Source: Parapristionchus giblindavisi
Lineage: Eukaryota > Nematoda > Chromadorea > Rhabditida > Diplogasteridae
Reading direction: 5' to 3'
Length of the DNA stretch: 64,000 bases
Assembly: GCA_943737045.1 (NCBI GenBank)
Contig: CALSFV010000346.1
Coordinates: 62,001-126,000 of the forward strand
Numbering within the stretch: the first letter of the stretch is position 1; every line of letters begins with the position of its first letter. The notes under the pieces were generated by a model, which saw only the letters and a list, made by a program, of their open reading frames with translations, was not told the DNA's origin and ran no database searches. The translations under genes and the position numbers were made by a program. Below are positions 1 to 10,467 of this stretch, in pieces.

Positions 1-2936
1 AGGCAGGGACGATATTCGTGAGTTCAATAAAAATAAATACGAGAACAGTGTCGTTTGTCGCTCGTTCGTACCATTTCCAGAAGAATGTTGCCACTGTTCG
101 CTCGAGAGCAAACGATCCGAGTCTGAAATAGTGCTACCTACAGCTATGAGGATTTTTGCGTTAACTTGTATGGTATTTTCGCATTTCTTAGTGAGGGGAA
201 TACGAGGATTGGAGTGTTGAGATTACAGAAATAGTTGAATAACTCACACGCCCATAAAGTACCCATAGACGGAGTCTCGAACAATACAAGCAGTTATCAG
301 AACGTAATCGAAATCTGGAAAAAAAACTTTTGAAATCGAACAACATAGGTTTTCACATGGCACTATATCATAATTTTTCATTCTGGAATGTGATTATTGA
401 TTACTTTTGTGATTCCAAAACAATGGATCATCAAGCTCATTGATTACTTTTGTGATTCCAAAACAATGTATCATCAAGCTCAAAAAATTGAGAAACCTAG
501 AATGCATTTTTTATAGTTTAGATTGTAACACAACATGTTACAAATCATAAAAAATATGAATAGGCTATTTTTCGTCCTAACGAACACATTTTTAACTGAA
601 CCTCCTCTTGGTAGATCATAGTGTTGATAATAGAATAGTACTACTCGTGAGAAAGTCGCCAAGTAATACATTAGAGAGATCATACAAACTTGTAGTCGAA
701 AGTTACGATGAATAACACCTTACAAATAAAAACGATAAATGAGCAAAAAAGGTTTTTATTGTGCGTATAAAATGTACTTTCATAAGAAAATGACAAACGG
801 TGCTAACGAACGGAAGTCACAATCGAGAGGCGGACGAGATGTAGCCTTCTACATCTCGCCCCGCCTCTCGATTGTCTCTCCGCTGCCTCTCTCTAACCCG
901 GCTGACCTTCGCCGCGCGCTATGTGATAAAAAGAGATCGGCATAGTTTCTGAACCATGTAAAACAAGAAAGTTCTCTTCTACAAATAAAACAAGTGAATT
1001 TAATACGCTCAATATCTGATCTGCGAGAGAGTCTGCGCAGAGAGGAGACACAGAGAAAAAGTGTAAAATGAAACTACAGTAGAGATCTGCAATTGTGCAT
1101 TAGTGCAAAATGAATTTAAAAATGAAAATTAATGTAAATTCCTGTGCCCGCTTTTAATGTGATATTTTTTTAAAGTCGTGCAATATCGTGAACTCGTCTC
1201 ATTCTCAACTATATTCATTCATTACTTTGCAAAAATGAATGGCAATGAATGGCAAAAATGCAAAATTTGTAAATAGCATATGCGCTATTTTGCGCGAAAA
1301 GATGAGCCAAACTCGTGCCGAACGACTTTTCGTCATTTTGAGCTCGTTTAATTTCGTACCGGTGGTACAAATGCTTGAATATCAGCTACATACAAAGTGT
1401 TGAACATAACATAAGGTCGTGAGCTCTGTGCATACTAGCTGGGGGTGGTGGTATTGTAACACTTTTTCTCTGTGTTGTAAATGATATTTGTACTACTGTT
1501 TGACTGCGCAGATTATTTCAGGTTGGTTGCATTTCTTCCAGTACAAAATGTAACAAAATATAGGTTCAAAACTTGTTGTAGCTCTAACCTGCACGAAATA
1601 TCGAGATGGTAGCGAAGGGAGCGATGATAAAGCCAATGATGTAGGAAAACAACTATAAGGTTTCTTTGGTTTTTCATAGTTAGTACTGTTGCTAAAAGCT
1701 ATGCAAATATCAATATTATCCTCGAAATAAACGAAAAAACAAACTTCAGTGATATGTATAAATATGAATGTTCGTGGGGCCTGTGAGGTGATATTAGAGT
1801 TAATGACTATTATCCAGTTTCGATGATGCGAGAACATTCTCAGAGCTGCATTTATTTATTTTATTTATCATTTATTTATTTATTTATTTATCATAGATTA
1901 AAAAGATGTGACAACTTTTGAAACGACAAGTAAATGAAAGTGTGTGGGATGAAAAGCGAGGGGTGAGGCGAGAAGGAGAATTGTGCGCTCGTGAATGGAC
2001 TCAGATGTGTATCAAAGATAAAACGGCGATCAGTGATACATGGAAATTGCTTGCGATGAAGGAAAAGGCAGACTTGAACGTGTTTATGGCAATATATATT
2101 GAGTTCTTTCAGATACGATACCTGAAAAACTGTAGCATATCAACAATTTTATTGAAAAGAATAGCTGCACTAAAGAGCGGATAATTTGATATTAATCGGA
2201 GGTCTGCAATCTCTAAATTTTTCAATCCTAAATTTTGTTTGAAAGTGCAGAACCAATTAATTTTTTTCTCGTTCAGATTCTTGATTCTAAATGGCGATAT
2301 TCAATTTATGATCGTACTTGTTGTACTCGGAACCATACTTCTATCAAAGTGTTTTGGTGTGTTTCAATACAACAGAAAACACGCAATACATGTTCTAGTA
2401 CACGCATTTAGATCGAAGTACAGTATTATGTGTTTTTTTCTAATGGAAAGGCGCATAACAGGTGAATTATTCAGTAGAAATAATCACCTTTATATTTTTA
2501 GATGAACTCATGACCAATTGAAGATAGGCAGGTGTCCAATAATTACTATTGTTGACAGAGATCAGCACGAAAAAGAAATTTCTCAAGTTCTAAATTTCAA
2601 AAAAATTAAACTTTCGTAAAATTTGAGATAGAGCTTCAAAGTTTTTTTCATTATTTTTCTTTTATAATTAGACTTCATGGATTTTTAGAGCTAGACACCA
2701 TACACCTTCGGTGATCGGATGAAATAGAATTGATGTGACAAGGAGAAGATATATTCTCATAAGTAGTTCATCACAGCTGCAACGCTGACCAAACTCCCAT
2801 TTTCTATATTCTCCAAACTCACAATCTTCATTTTGAAAACCAGAACCCGCTCAACATAGAGATTCTCACAAAAGTAATGCTCGCTCTCTCTCTCTTGACT
2901 GGAAAGAAAAATAGCTCACATTATAATACAGAGCGC
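1..2936. other. Region without recognised gene
   Basis: Only short AT-rich frames without protein-family features are seen. A 43-bp unit is duplicated in tandem at 398-440 and 441-483. A strong hairpin lies at 820-874, whose arms contain CGAGAGGCGG and its complement, followed by a GC-rich patch to about 940. A TTTA-type simple repeat lies at 1855-1900. No exon with coherent coding character was found. Confidence 0.6.
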
Positions 2937-3250
2937 TATTAAAGGGAGCGTTACCTCACTCAATATCTGGTATTTTGAAACTTAAAGTCTACTTAAACTG
3001 CGCACTTTAAGTAGACTTTAAGTAAACTTAAAGTAAAACGCAAGTCTACTTAAAGTGGTGTGGTATACTGTAATGCATCTCGTCAAATGTTCTTTCACTT
3101 AAAGTCTGTGACGTAATTTAAGTAGACAAGTTTCAAAATACCAGAGATGGTCTCTTCATTGCGCACATTATTTTTCTGTTCTATAACAACGAGAGAGCAT
3201 TGCGCGTCAAAGATACCATTGATAGTGAGTGAGGTTACGCTCCCATTAAA
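2937..3250. mobile_element. Nested MITEs: hairpin element inside another
   Basis: The outer element has ends TTAAAGGGAGCGTTACC (left, 2938) and GGTTACGCTCCCATTAAA (right, about 3250), and matches the intact hairpin at 3715-3837. It is interrupted at about 2967-3145 by a second inverted-repeat element with termini TCTGGTATTTTGAAAC and its complement, whose interior carries repeated copies of AAGTCTACTTAAA. A degraded relative of the inner element lies at 30912-31125. Confidence 0.75.
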
Positions 3251-3285
3251 ATATGCCAGTCGTGACGTCTATTACCAGGTTAAAG

Positions 3286-3617
3286 GTGGAGACCTGCGAA
3301 TGTTTATGCAAATCGCTTGCATCCCTCGTATGCAAGTGTCAAGTGATATGCAAGTAGATAGAGTGGTCTCTCATCAGTCCCCTAGCGCAGTGGTAACATT
3401 TCTGATTATATAGCGGTTGCGGGTTCGAATCCTATTGCCGAAATTTCCTATTTTCAAAAAGCGCGCCTTTGCCTGCGATTGCAAGAATGGTTCATGGATG
3501 ATTCTAGCGATCAATACGAAGAATTAACATAAAATAAATAGTGCAGGGTATGTAGAATAACTTTTGCTAACTTTCTGGCTTCACACTTTGTTCACGAAAA
3601 TATTCGCGGGAGTCCAC
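3286..3617 (+). mobile_element. tRNA-like element with terminal inverted repeats, copy 1
   Basis: About 330 bp, homologous over its length to 14293-14608. It carries a pol III-like A box TAGCGCAGTGG at 3383-3393 and a B box GGTTCGAATCC at 3422-3432, but the intervening sequence does not fold into a clean cloverleaf, so it is not called a tRNA gene. The right end (TATTCGCGGGAG) is an imperfect inverted match to the left end, clearer in copy 2. Probably a SINE-MITE hybrid. Confidence 0.7.
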
Positions 3618-3714
3618 ATTTAATCAACGGTTTAAAAAGAACGTGATTGTTATGAAGGTAAGACTACTCGTGCACTCGGAAGAAAAGGTGGGAAAATGAA
3701 CAGGTGTTCTTCTT

Positions 3715-3837
3715 AAAGGGAGCATAACCTCACTCAATGGTCTCTTCGACGCGCAATGCTCTCTCGTTGTTAGAGAACAAAAAATAGTGTGCACAATGAA
3801 GATACCATTGAGTGAGGTAACGGTCCCTTTAAGAATA
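3715..3837. mobile_element. Hairpin MITE, TTAA-flanked
   Basis: Near-complete palindrome. The left end reads TTAAAGGGAGCATAACCTCA and the right end TGAGGTAACGGTCCCTTTAA, so both sides show TTAA directly outside AGGGA/TCCCT, consistent with a TTAA target duplication. It is the intact counterpart of the interrupted element at 2937-3250. Confidence 0.8.
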
Positions 3838-4140
3838 CCACCGAATGTTTTTGTGAACACGTAAGGGTGTACTAATTTACACCTTTGTTTGTTGTTTTGG
3901 ACACATTTACACTTTTTAAAGGTTATCATCATTCGTTCGGTGCAATGTTTTCAAGAGGAGGCCTTGCACGAGGAATCGGTGATATATTAAAATGTATGGG
4001 CGAGATTACTCAGTTCAGAAAACGCTTACATAATGTTCAAAGCCATCGCCGCTCTCGAAATTTCATGTATCGAGTTAATATGATAATGAGAAGTGGCGGA
4101 GCTTGCCAGATCTTGCAGTTCTTTTTACCATTTCTCCATA

Positions 4141-4150
4141 TTTTCTCCAG
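4141..4150 (+). promoter_or_regulatory. Possible SL trans-splice acceptor
   Basis: TTTTCTCCAG lies 11 bases before the ATG at 4162. In nematodes a 3' splice acceptor this close to a start codon, with no upstream coding exon, commonly marks spliced-leader addition. Inference from position and consensus only. Confidence 0.4.
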
Positions 4151-4161
4151 TAGTCATAGTC

Positions 4162-5248
4162 ATGACCCTAAAACGTCAGGAGCACATCGATCTCTCCGAT
4201 ATAGGATCCATCCCGGATATTACCGTAATATCGAATACCGTAACCAAATTCGAATCAACTCCGGTTCCATCGACGGTAGCCGATTCCCAGCCGGTTCAGA
4301 GGGAGCCCGAATCGGAAAACGAACGTACAAACGATGGTGCAGTGGAAGAGGTTCGCACAACATATGGAGGACGCTCAGTTGAATCACAGGGACCCTCGTT
4401 CGATATTTTCGAGGAACCGGTGAACTTCAGAGCATACCCTCAATTTAAGTCCGATAAGGTGAAGTTCGTGATAGGCGAAGATAGGGGCATGGTAGCAAAG
4501 CCACTACTTATATGTCATCGAAGAGGTTAGATATTTTGTTGTATGGTTACTTTCGAACGCCCTGTCCAATTTTTCGTTTATTGGCAACCATCCCACTCGT
4601 TGAACGTTCAGAATTAGAGCTCTTTGTGTTGTATTGTATTGATTGAAGATATCGAAGACGAACGTCGTCGACATTACCCTCAACGTGCTTATATTCGTCC
4701 TAGTAGTAACAGTGAATATGAGAGTTTCAGCGTAGATTATATGGAAGAACCGGAATCTCATGAGGTAAGATATGGCCAAAGTGAAACTTTTTTGAAACGA
4801 ATTCTTGCTCGCTTGAGTTGAATGCAGTTTGGAGCGAAATTTAGTACTCCGTTTAGATATTTTCTTTGAAATCTTGCATATTTAAAATTGTTTTATTTTC
4901 AACATTATAATTACAGTGGTTCGTTCCCCTATGCATCTCGATCATCATTTTGATAATCGTCGGACCAAGTATCGTGCTCATTATAGGTAAGAGATAATAA
5001 TAATAATAATAATTTATCGATTCTTGAGCAAGAGAAAGCAACAAATATTCTGTAAATAATAAATATCGAATAAAATAGGAAGAACGACGAAAATGCTGCG
5101 ATATCTAGATCACAGCTTTGATACTATTAAGAAAAACTGCGGGATAGGGAGAATTTACAATAGATGGATCAAGAGTATTCCATTTATTAACAACTCTATT
5201 AGACAAAAACCATCTAAATCTACGACTGGAAATCCCATGAAAGAGTAG
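4162..5248 (+). CDS. Predicted single-pass membrane protein, family unknown
   Basis: A four-exon model whose phases agree: 4162-4525, 4649-4764, 4917-4986, 5079-5248. The product is about 239 aa. The N-terminal part (about 160 residues) is polar and rich in Glu, Ser and Thr, with no recognised domain. Exon 3 encodes a clear hydrophobic segment (WFVPLCISIIILIIVGPSIV), which I read as one transmembrane helix. The last exon adds a short basic tail of about 56 residues. The start was chosen because a trans-splice-like acceptor sits just upstream. The acceptor of exon 2 (GATTGAAG) is weak. Exon 4 resembles dispersed repeat DNA and may not belong; in that case the protein would end soon after the membrane segment. 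I do not recognise a family, and function is unknown. Confidence 0.45.
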
Positions 5249-7190
5249 CTTTTGGGGGTGTCCACGGTTTCAGTGGAGTGAAATGAGATTATTGGCTCTT
5301 GTCAAAAAAATAACAATTCATGCAACCACGTGTTTCTGGTTATTATATAACATTCATGAGTGATCTTATTGTAAAATCTATTATCGATTGATCGTCTCTA
5401 ACTTATCGATTGATTTATTTGCATTGATTGTCTTTAATTTCTTTTTAAATCGTTGCTGGAAGAAAGAAACATAACAATGATGAAACAGTTGGATGAAGAA
5501 TACTAGAAAATCTCCGCTCTGGCACACTCTCTCGCTTTCTTTGTCTTGGAGAGTGTGTTACCAGAGCGGAGATTCTTGAACAGATTATTTCAGCTGGAAT
5601 CGTCATTAAGATCCGAGAGGCAACTAACAAGGAGTAAAATGGATTTATTTTCGAAAAAAATTAGTACTAAATCGATATTTTTTTGTTAATAATTCTTTTG
5701 AAATAAAGTTGTCGTTTTCTAATATAAATCTTAATATTGTGTTTCTGAATGCTATCACAAAATAAAGGTAGATTAAAAATGTAATCGCTAAAATCTAACC
5801 ATCGGATGCCGATTGAGTTGTGGATTGAATAGTGTTATAAGAATAGATGAATTTGGTGCTTCCACAAATTGCTTCTTCACAATTATTATCAGCAATTGAT
5901 TCCATCAAGTTAATGTGAGCACATTGTTGCAAATACAGTACAGCTTGGTTGCTTTATTAACACACACGTGCTCCGCTGCGCCTCAGTGGGGCGCATCATT
6001 TATTTCAACGGAGTATACTGTATGCAATGATTTGGCTTGTAGTCGCTCTGAATATTCTTGACTTTATTTATTCTTCTAGTTTAGTTCTTTTCAGATTTCG
6101 ATTGACGGGCGGAGTGAATAGAGTTGCCGGGTTGACTCTGACCTTTTTCTCCTGTAATTGTTATAATTAGTATCACTCATAGTAGTTTCCTGGGTCACAG
6201 TCCCGGTTAGGCTTCCTTTAGCAAGAAATGAGCTAATGAGCTTGTAAATATTTCCGCTCTGACCACACTCTCTCATTAAGTATTTTTGCTCTGACCACAC
6301 TCTTTCACTACTATTGATTGTATCTGAGATAGTCAGCACAGAAGCAATAAAAAAAAAGATTGAATACCTTTCCTTTACGTCCTCTCATAATTTCAATCAG
6401 ATTCGGATTCTCTGCGAGTTTTACATTGCTTGGAAAGAGAGTTCCCGACTTATCTGTAATTTGATAACCTTAAATCTAATCTGTACTCGCGGTAAATCTT
6501 CCCGATTTAGAGTATATTAACCCTTACAGTAAAATGTCTGAACTTGTAGTTGGAAATCCTTGCGTTTTCCCAATAAATATTTTTTTCTTTCATGGAACGA
6601 ATGACACTTCACCACACACAGAATATTCAGTAGTTTAGTGCATAATTCCCTTTAAAATGGATCTGTGGTTGATTAAAGGGACATCATAAGCAAATTTTGC
6701 TATCCGCATTGGCCACAGTATTCTGGTCCAAGCCATTTTTCTTCGAAAGCAAGAAAAAGGAGAGACCATTGTATTCGAGAGAGTTTGTATGTTGAGCGGT
6801 CGTTCTTGCTTTGAAAGTCATGAGAACGCTGTGTGGCAATACTCTCTCACAGACAAGGAAAGCGAGAGAGTGTCCCGTATCTCATACAAAACGTGCTTAC
6901 ATTCTTCTTCGATGCTATTATAGCACTCTGGGCAGACCGAATCCTTCGAGAAATCTCGCATCCTTATTAGAGCGTACCCACGACATTTGCTGCATATAAC
7001 CTATAATGTTCCAAACGAACAGAGTTTTCTCTGCTATTCTTTTATTTTCGTAGCTTTTGAACAAAGTATGAGGTAGATCAATTTAATTGTTCCTTTGGAA
7101 CTCCATACCAAGGGTATATTGCTTTAGCCACTTTTCTGTGAAGAGTGTAAAAAACACCTTGACCCTCTTCAAAGGACAATCATTTCTTAC
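5249..7190. other. Gene-free stretch with MITE remnants
   Basis: Contains a compact hairpin at 5511-5576 (TCTCCGCTCTGGC arms) and fragments of the same family at about 6240-6310 and 6820-6890. At 5937-6018 there is a diverged piece of the palindrome family seen intact at 27255-27806 (shared CTCCGCTGCG and GGGGCGCATCATTTATTTC). No convincing exon was found. In particular there is no match to the second half of the FYVE-like finger downstream of the minus-strand paralog. Confidence 0.6.
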
Positions 7191-8388
7191 ATATCCACAA
7201 TTGTAGCAGATGTGTCGACGAGTGAAAATTCCGAATTCCCTCTCACATCCAGCCATCAAACATCGTTTGAATTTCTGCAAATATTATTCTTAAAGGGCAC
7301 ACCCCGAGCCAATTTCACTCTCCGCTAACAAAAATAAGCTTGGGGTGTGCACTCGATTAAAATCTGAATATGATAACTATGACAAACCTTGCCAGTTATC
7401 CTTATCGGAAGCCCTTCTGCAAAGAAACTATTATAAGATTAATTTAATTTGCTCCGAAAGACAAGTCCCCAGCTCGTTTAGACCTAGACTCCCTCACTTT
7501 CTCTCGTTTTTTTTTTATTCAAGATCGGACCAAATAGACTCACACACTCTTTGTATAGTGTTCATGGGAGTTTCAGAGTGCCTGTAAATAATAAGATGCT
7601 GAAAATGGACTACCTTCATCAAAATATGTTAGGGATACTCCCTATCTCCATATACCACAGGCTAACCGCCTCCCCGATTCCCCTTTCCCCTCTTCGACCC
7701 CTAAACCCATTGCCCTTATGTTAGAATGATTTTTGCATCTTATTGTACTTTCTTTGTCTTAGCATTCCTTTATCTGTCTTACTCTTTTAATTTAATTAGT
7801 CTTGCATATAAATAGAGGCTTTCTGCCTCTTTCATTTGGTCTTCCCTGTGTCTCTCCGCGCCCCTCTCTCTCGTCTCCCTCGTGTAGTTTGTGTTGTGTT
7901 GGTTGAAGATAAAGGTTGAAGGTAGTCTTGAGTATCTGTACTTAACCGCAAGTCTAAAGAACCCGGCCATTGTTATCATTACAAATAGAACAAACTAGAT
8001 TTTTTGTCCTGCTCCTTCTCAGACAACGGATCTCTTGGGCGATCAAGAGCTCCAGTTGCAGCATCATCAGAGCTCATATGAGCTCCAGTCGGACTAGAGA
8101 TCATATCGAACGGTGCCTCATTAGATTGGGCATCGCCCATCTCACCTTGAAACAGGAAACATGTAAATGAATTTTCCAATCTGCTTTTTCTTTTAAAAAA
8201 CCTCATCGCTTCCATTTGAGAGATTGAGAGTCACTGGTGAGTAAGGTTTTTTTCTCCCTAGCGTTTTATTTACCTTTATCATCATAAGGAGCTGTTCGCA
8301 CCGATCCTAATCCATCTTCTTTCACATTATCTGCGTCTATGTCCGGTAATTCGTTCGTTTTATGATCTTCGTTTGATTCATCATCCAT
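7191..8388 (-). pseudogene. Truncated paralog of the FYVE-like zinc-finger gene
   Basis: Three exon-like segments read leftward. 8388-8274 opens with ATG and encodes an acidic stretch (MDDESNEDHKTNELPDIDAD). About 8146-7981 encodes another acidic segment. 7274-7191 encodes KFKRCLMAGCEREF followed by RRHICYNCGY, bounded by GCAG and GTAAGA exactly where the intact plus-strand gene splits its finger (14055-14138). The exon with the remaining four cysteines (14641-14734 in the plus gene) has no counterpart to the left, so only half of the zinc sites remain. The second segment runs into a TAA unless a weak GTAATG donor is used. Either a decaying inverted duplicate or a gene whose 3' exons I failed to see. 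Confidence 0.55.
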
Positions 8389-8459
8389 TTTATCTGCTTC
8401 TTTATCCACGGCGGTTCAATGAAGAGAAATCCCTACATTTAACTTTGGCTTGAAGGCTC

Positions 8460-8600
8460 TTGCATTACGAAAAATCGGCAAAGTTGATTTGCACTGGGCG
8501 GGATTCGAACCTACGAGGTTCGGATCTCTAAACAAAAGCTCTATCCACTAAGCCATCTCGGCATGTCTCGTGAATCGTAAAACTCGATGATAGGTCTAGT
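8460..8600 (-). repeat. Degenerate tRNA-like sequence
   Basis: On the minus strand an A box TGGCTTAGTGG (8555-8545) and a B box GGTTCGAATCC (8511-8501) have tRNA-like spacing. The acceptor stem and the T stem do not pair well, so this is a tRNA-derived repeat or pseudogene rather than a functional tRNA. Confidence 0.5.
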
Positions 8601-10467
8601 CAGAAGCGAGCGCCCAGATATACCGTAATCAACTTTTGCGCTGCTCATCATCACTCAGTTTGCGATACTTTCTTTCTCAGGCAAGAGCTTCTTAGTTACT
8701 ATCATTGAGCCGCCGTGTTATCGACATCTAATAATGAAAACTTTGAAAATCGTGCATGCGAAAATTTAACTCTTATTATATTCCAAGGAACTACTGACTC
8801 TTCTCGTCCGAAACTGTACGGCCGAGCTCTTTTCCTAGGTCACCGAGCTCGTGGTAGATGCTGCCGGAATCTGACTCGGTACCTGGCAAATTGGGTCAAT
8901 TGGTTCGAGCTCGAGGAAAATTTGTTTGTGATAAGTTGCTCAAAATTGGAAACATTCAATACTAACTGTCTGTTTGGAGGATATCGGAGTCTCGCTCTTC
9001 GCACTGAAAAGAAGATTCTTGTTTTTTTTAGAAAATTTCAGGATTCCATTTTAAAAGCCGCCTAGTCTAATCGTTCACAATACACGGCGATTCAAATCTA
9101 ATCATGCAATGCATAAGAAAAAACGACGATTTAATCCAAAAAGTTCGGAAAGTCTGGTGTGGTATTTCAATCTTGAATATTATGAGTTTCGAAAATAGAC
9201 CTCATGGAACACCTCTTCCTCCTCTTCGAATGTCGTATCAAATTTATGCTCGCTCATCCACCAATTCTGTAATCAATAATTTATTATCGATTACTGTGAT
9301 TATGTGTTTATTACATCGATCAATGAATTATTGATTGATCAGAGAGTTTGTACAATACAACAATATCATGTTTAGCGAACAAAAAAATAGGGCAAAAATG
9401 AAGGTACCGACAATAAGGAATAGCAAGATAGCGTGAGATACGGGGAGTCTGACTCAAACCAATTTAAAATACAACAACGTGACAAAAAACGGGAATGAGG
9501 GGGATGACTAATGTCAAATAAATTGCGAACGGAGGCGACCATACAAAGGAATATGATTCATCCTTTGAAGAACGTCTTAATAGATTCCGGAACGGTGTTT
9601 GGTCAGACTCCCCGTATCTCACGCTATCTTGCTCACAGAGAAAAGTGTAAAATGAAACAACTGAAAATATTTTATTATTTTATTTATTTATCGTGCACCA
9701 TAAAGCAAGTGAAATACGAACGAAATAATTTTTAAAATACACGAGGAGAAATGAAATCCGGTACAATAGGAATGGGGAAGGTGAAGTAAGTATCAGAACA
9801 TGCTCTCAAGTAATAAGATCAAATATCAGTTTGGGATTATTGAAGATGAGGACCAATAGTGTTAACTACATATAATACAAAAGAGTTAAATATAAAACAG
9901 CACAGGTCTTGCGTGCAGTGCAGTCTATGCGCTATGGTTATCATTGACTTTTTATTGTAGTGTTGTCTGAATTGGTTATACCGTCCTTCGCTGATCCGAT
10001 CTACGAGGTAAAAGATACAATCCGTTATTCAAAGAAGTCATGCGGGTGATCACTGCCAGGCCAGTAATCTTTCAAGGCCAACCGATCTATAAACGCACAA
10101 AAAAACCGTTGACGATCGGTTTTTACGCATTTGAATCATCAAAGTCATGTAACAACACGTCGTTTTCTCTAAATGATGTCATGATTTACATTCTCTCCAT
10201 TTTCGTTTACCTTCCCATCATTCACAATCATCATTCGATGTATTGAGTGTTTGAGGCTACCGTAACCCCACCGACGCTGCCGTATCCCTTCGCCTGTGGT
10301 ATCTTAATTTTACTTCGTCCTCACTTCTATGTTAATTGTTCAATCTAAATTTGCTAGTTGTTGGTTTGTTTTAATTGGACTGTTTGCATGAAATATCAAT
10401 AAACTTACTCGGAAGATAATAACAGTACTTATTCATAATCCTCAACTGATTATTGTATTACAGGAAG
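8600..10467. other. Gene-free stretch with an inverted repeat
   Basis: An inverted repeat has arms at about 9412-9460 and 9600-9640 (arm core ATAGCGTGAGATACGGGGAG and its complement), separated by about 140 bp. A frame at 10040-10246 has no recognisable domain. No other feature can be supported. Confidence 0.5.

Noticed and set aside
3370..3440. Functional tRNA gene
   Set aside because: A and B boxes are present, but acceptor, anticodon and T stems do not pair. The same holds for 8460-8600, 14390-14455, 20160-20235 and 22276-22345.
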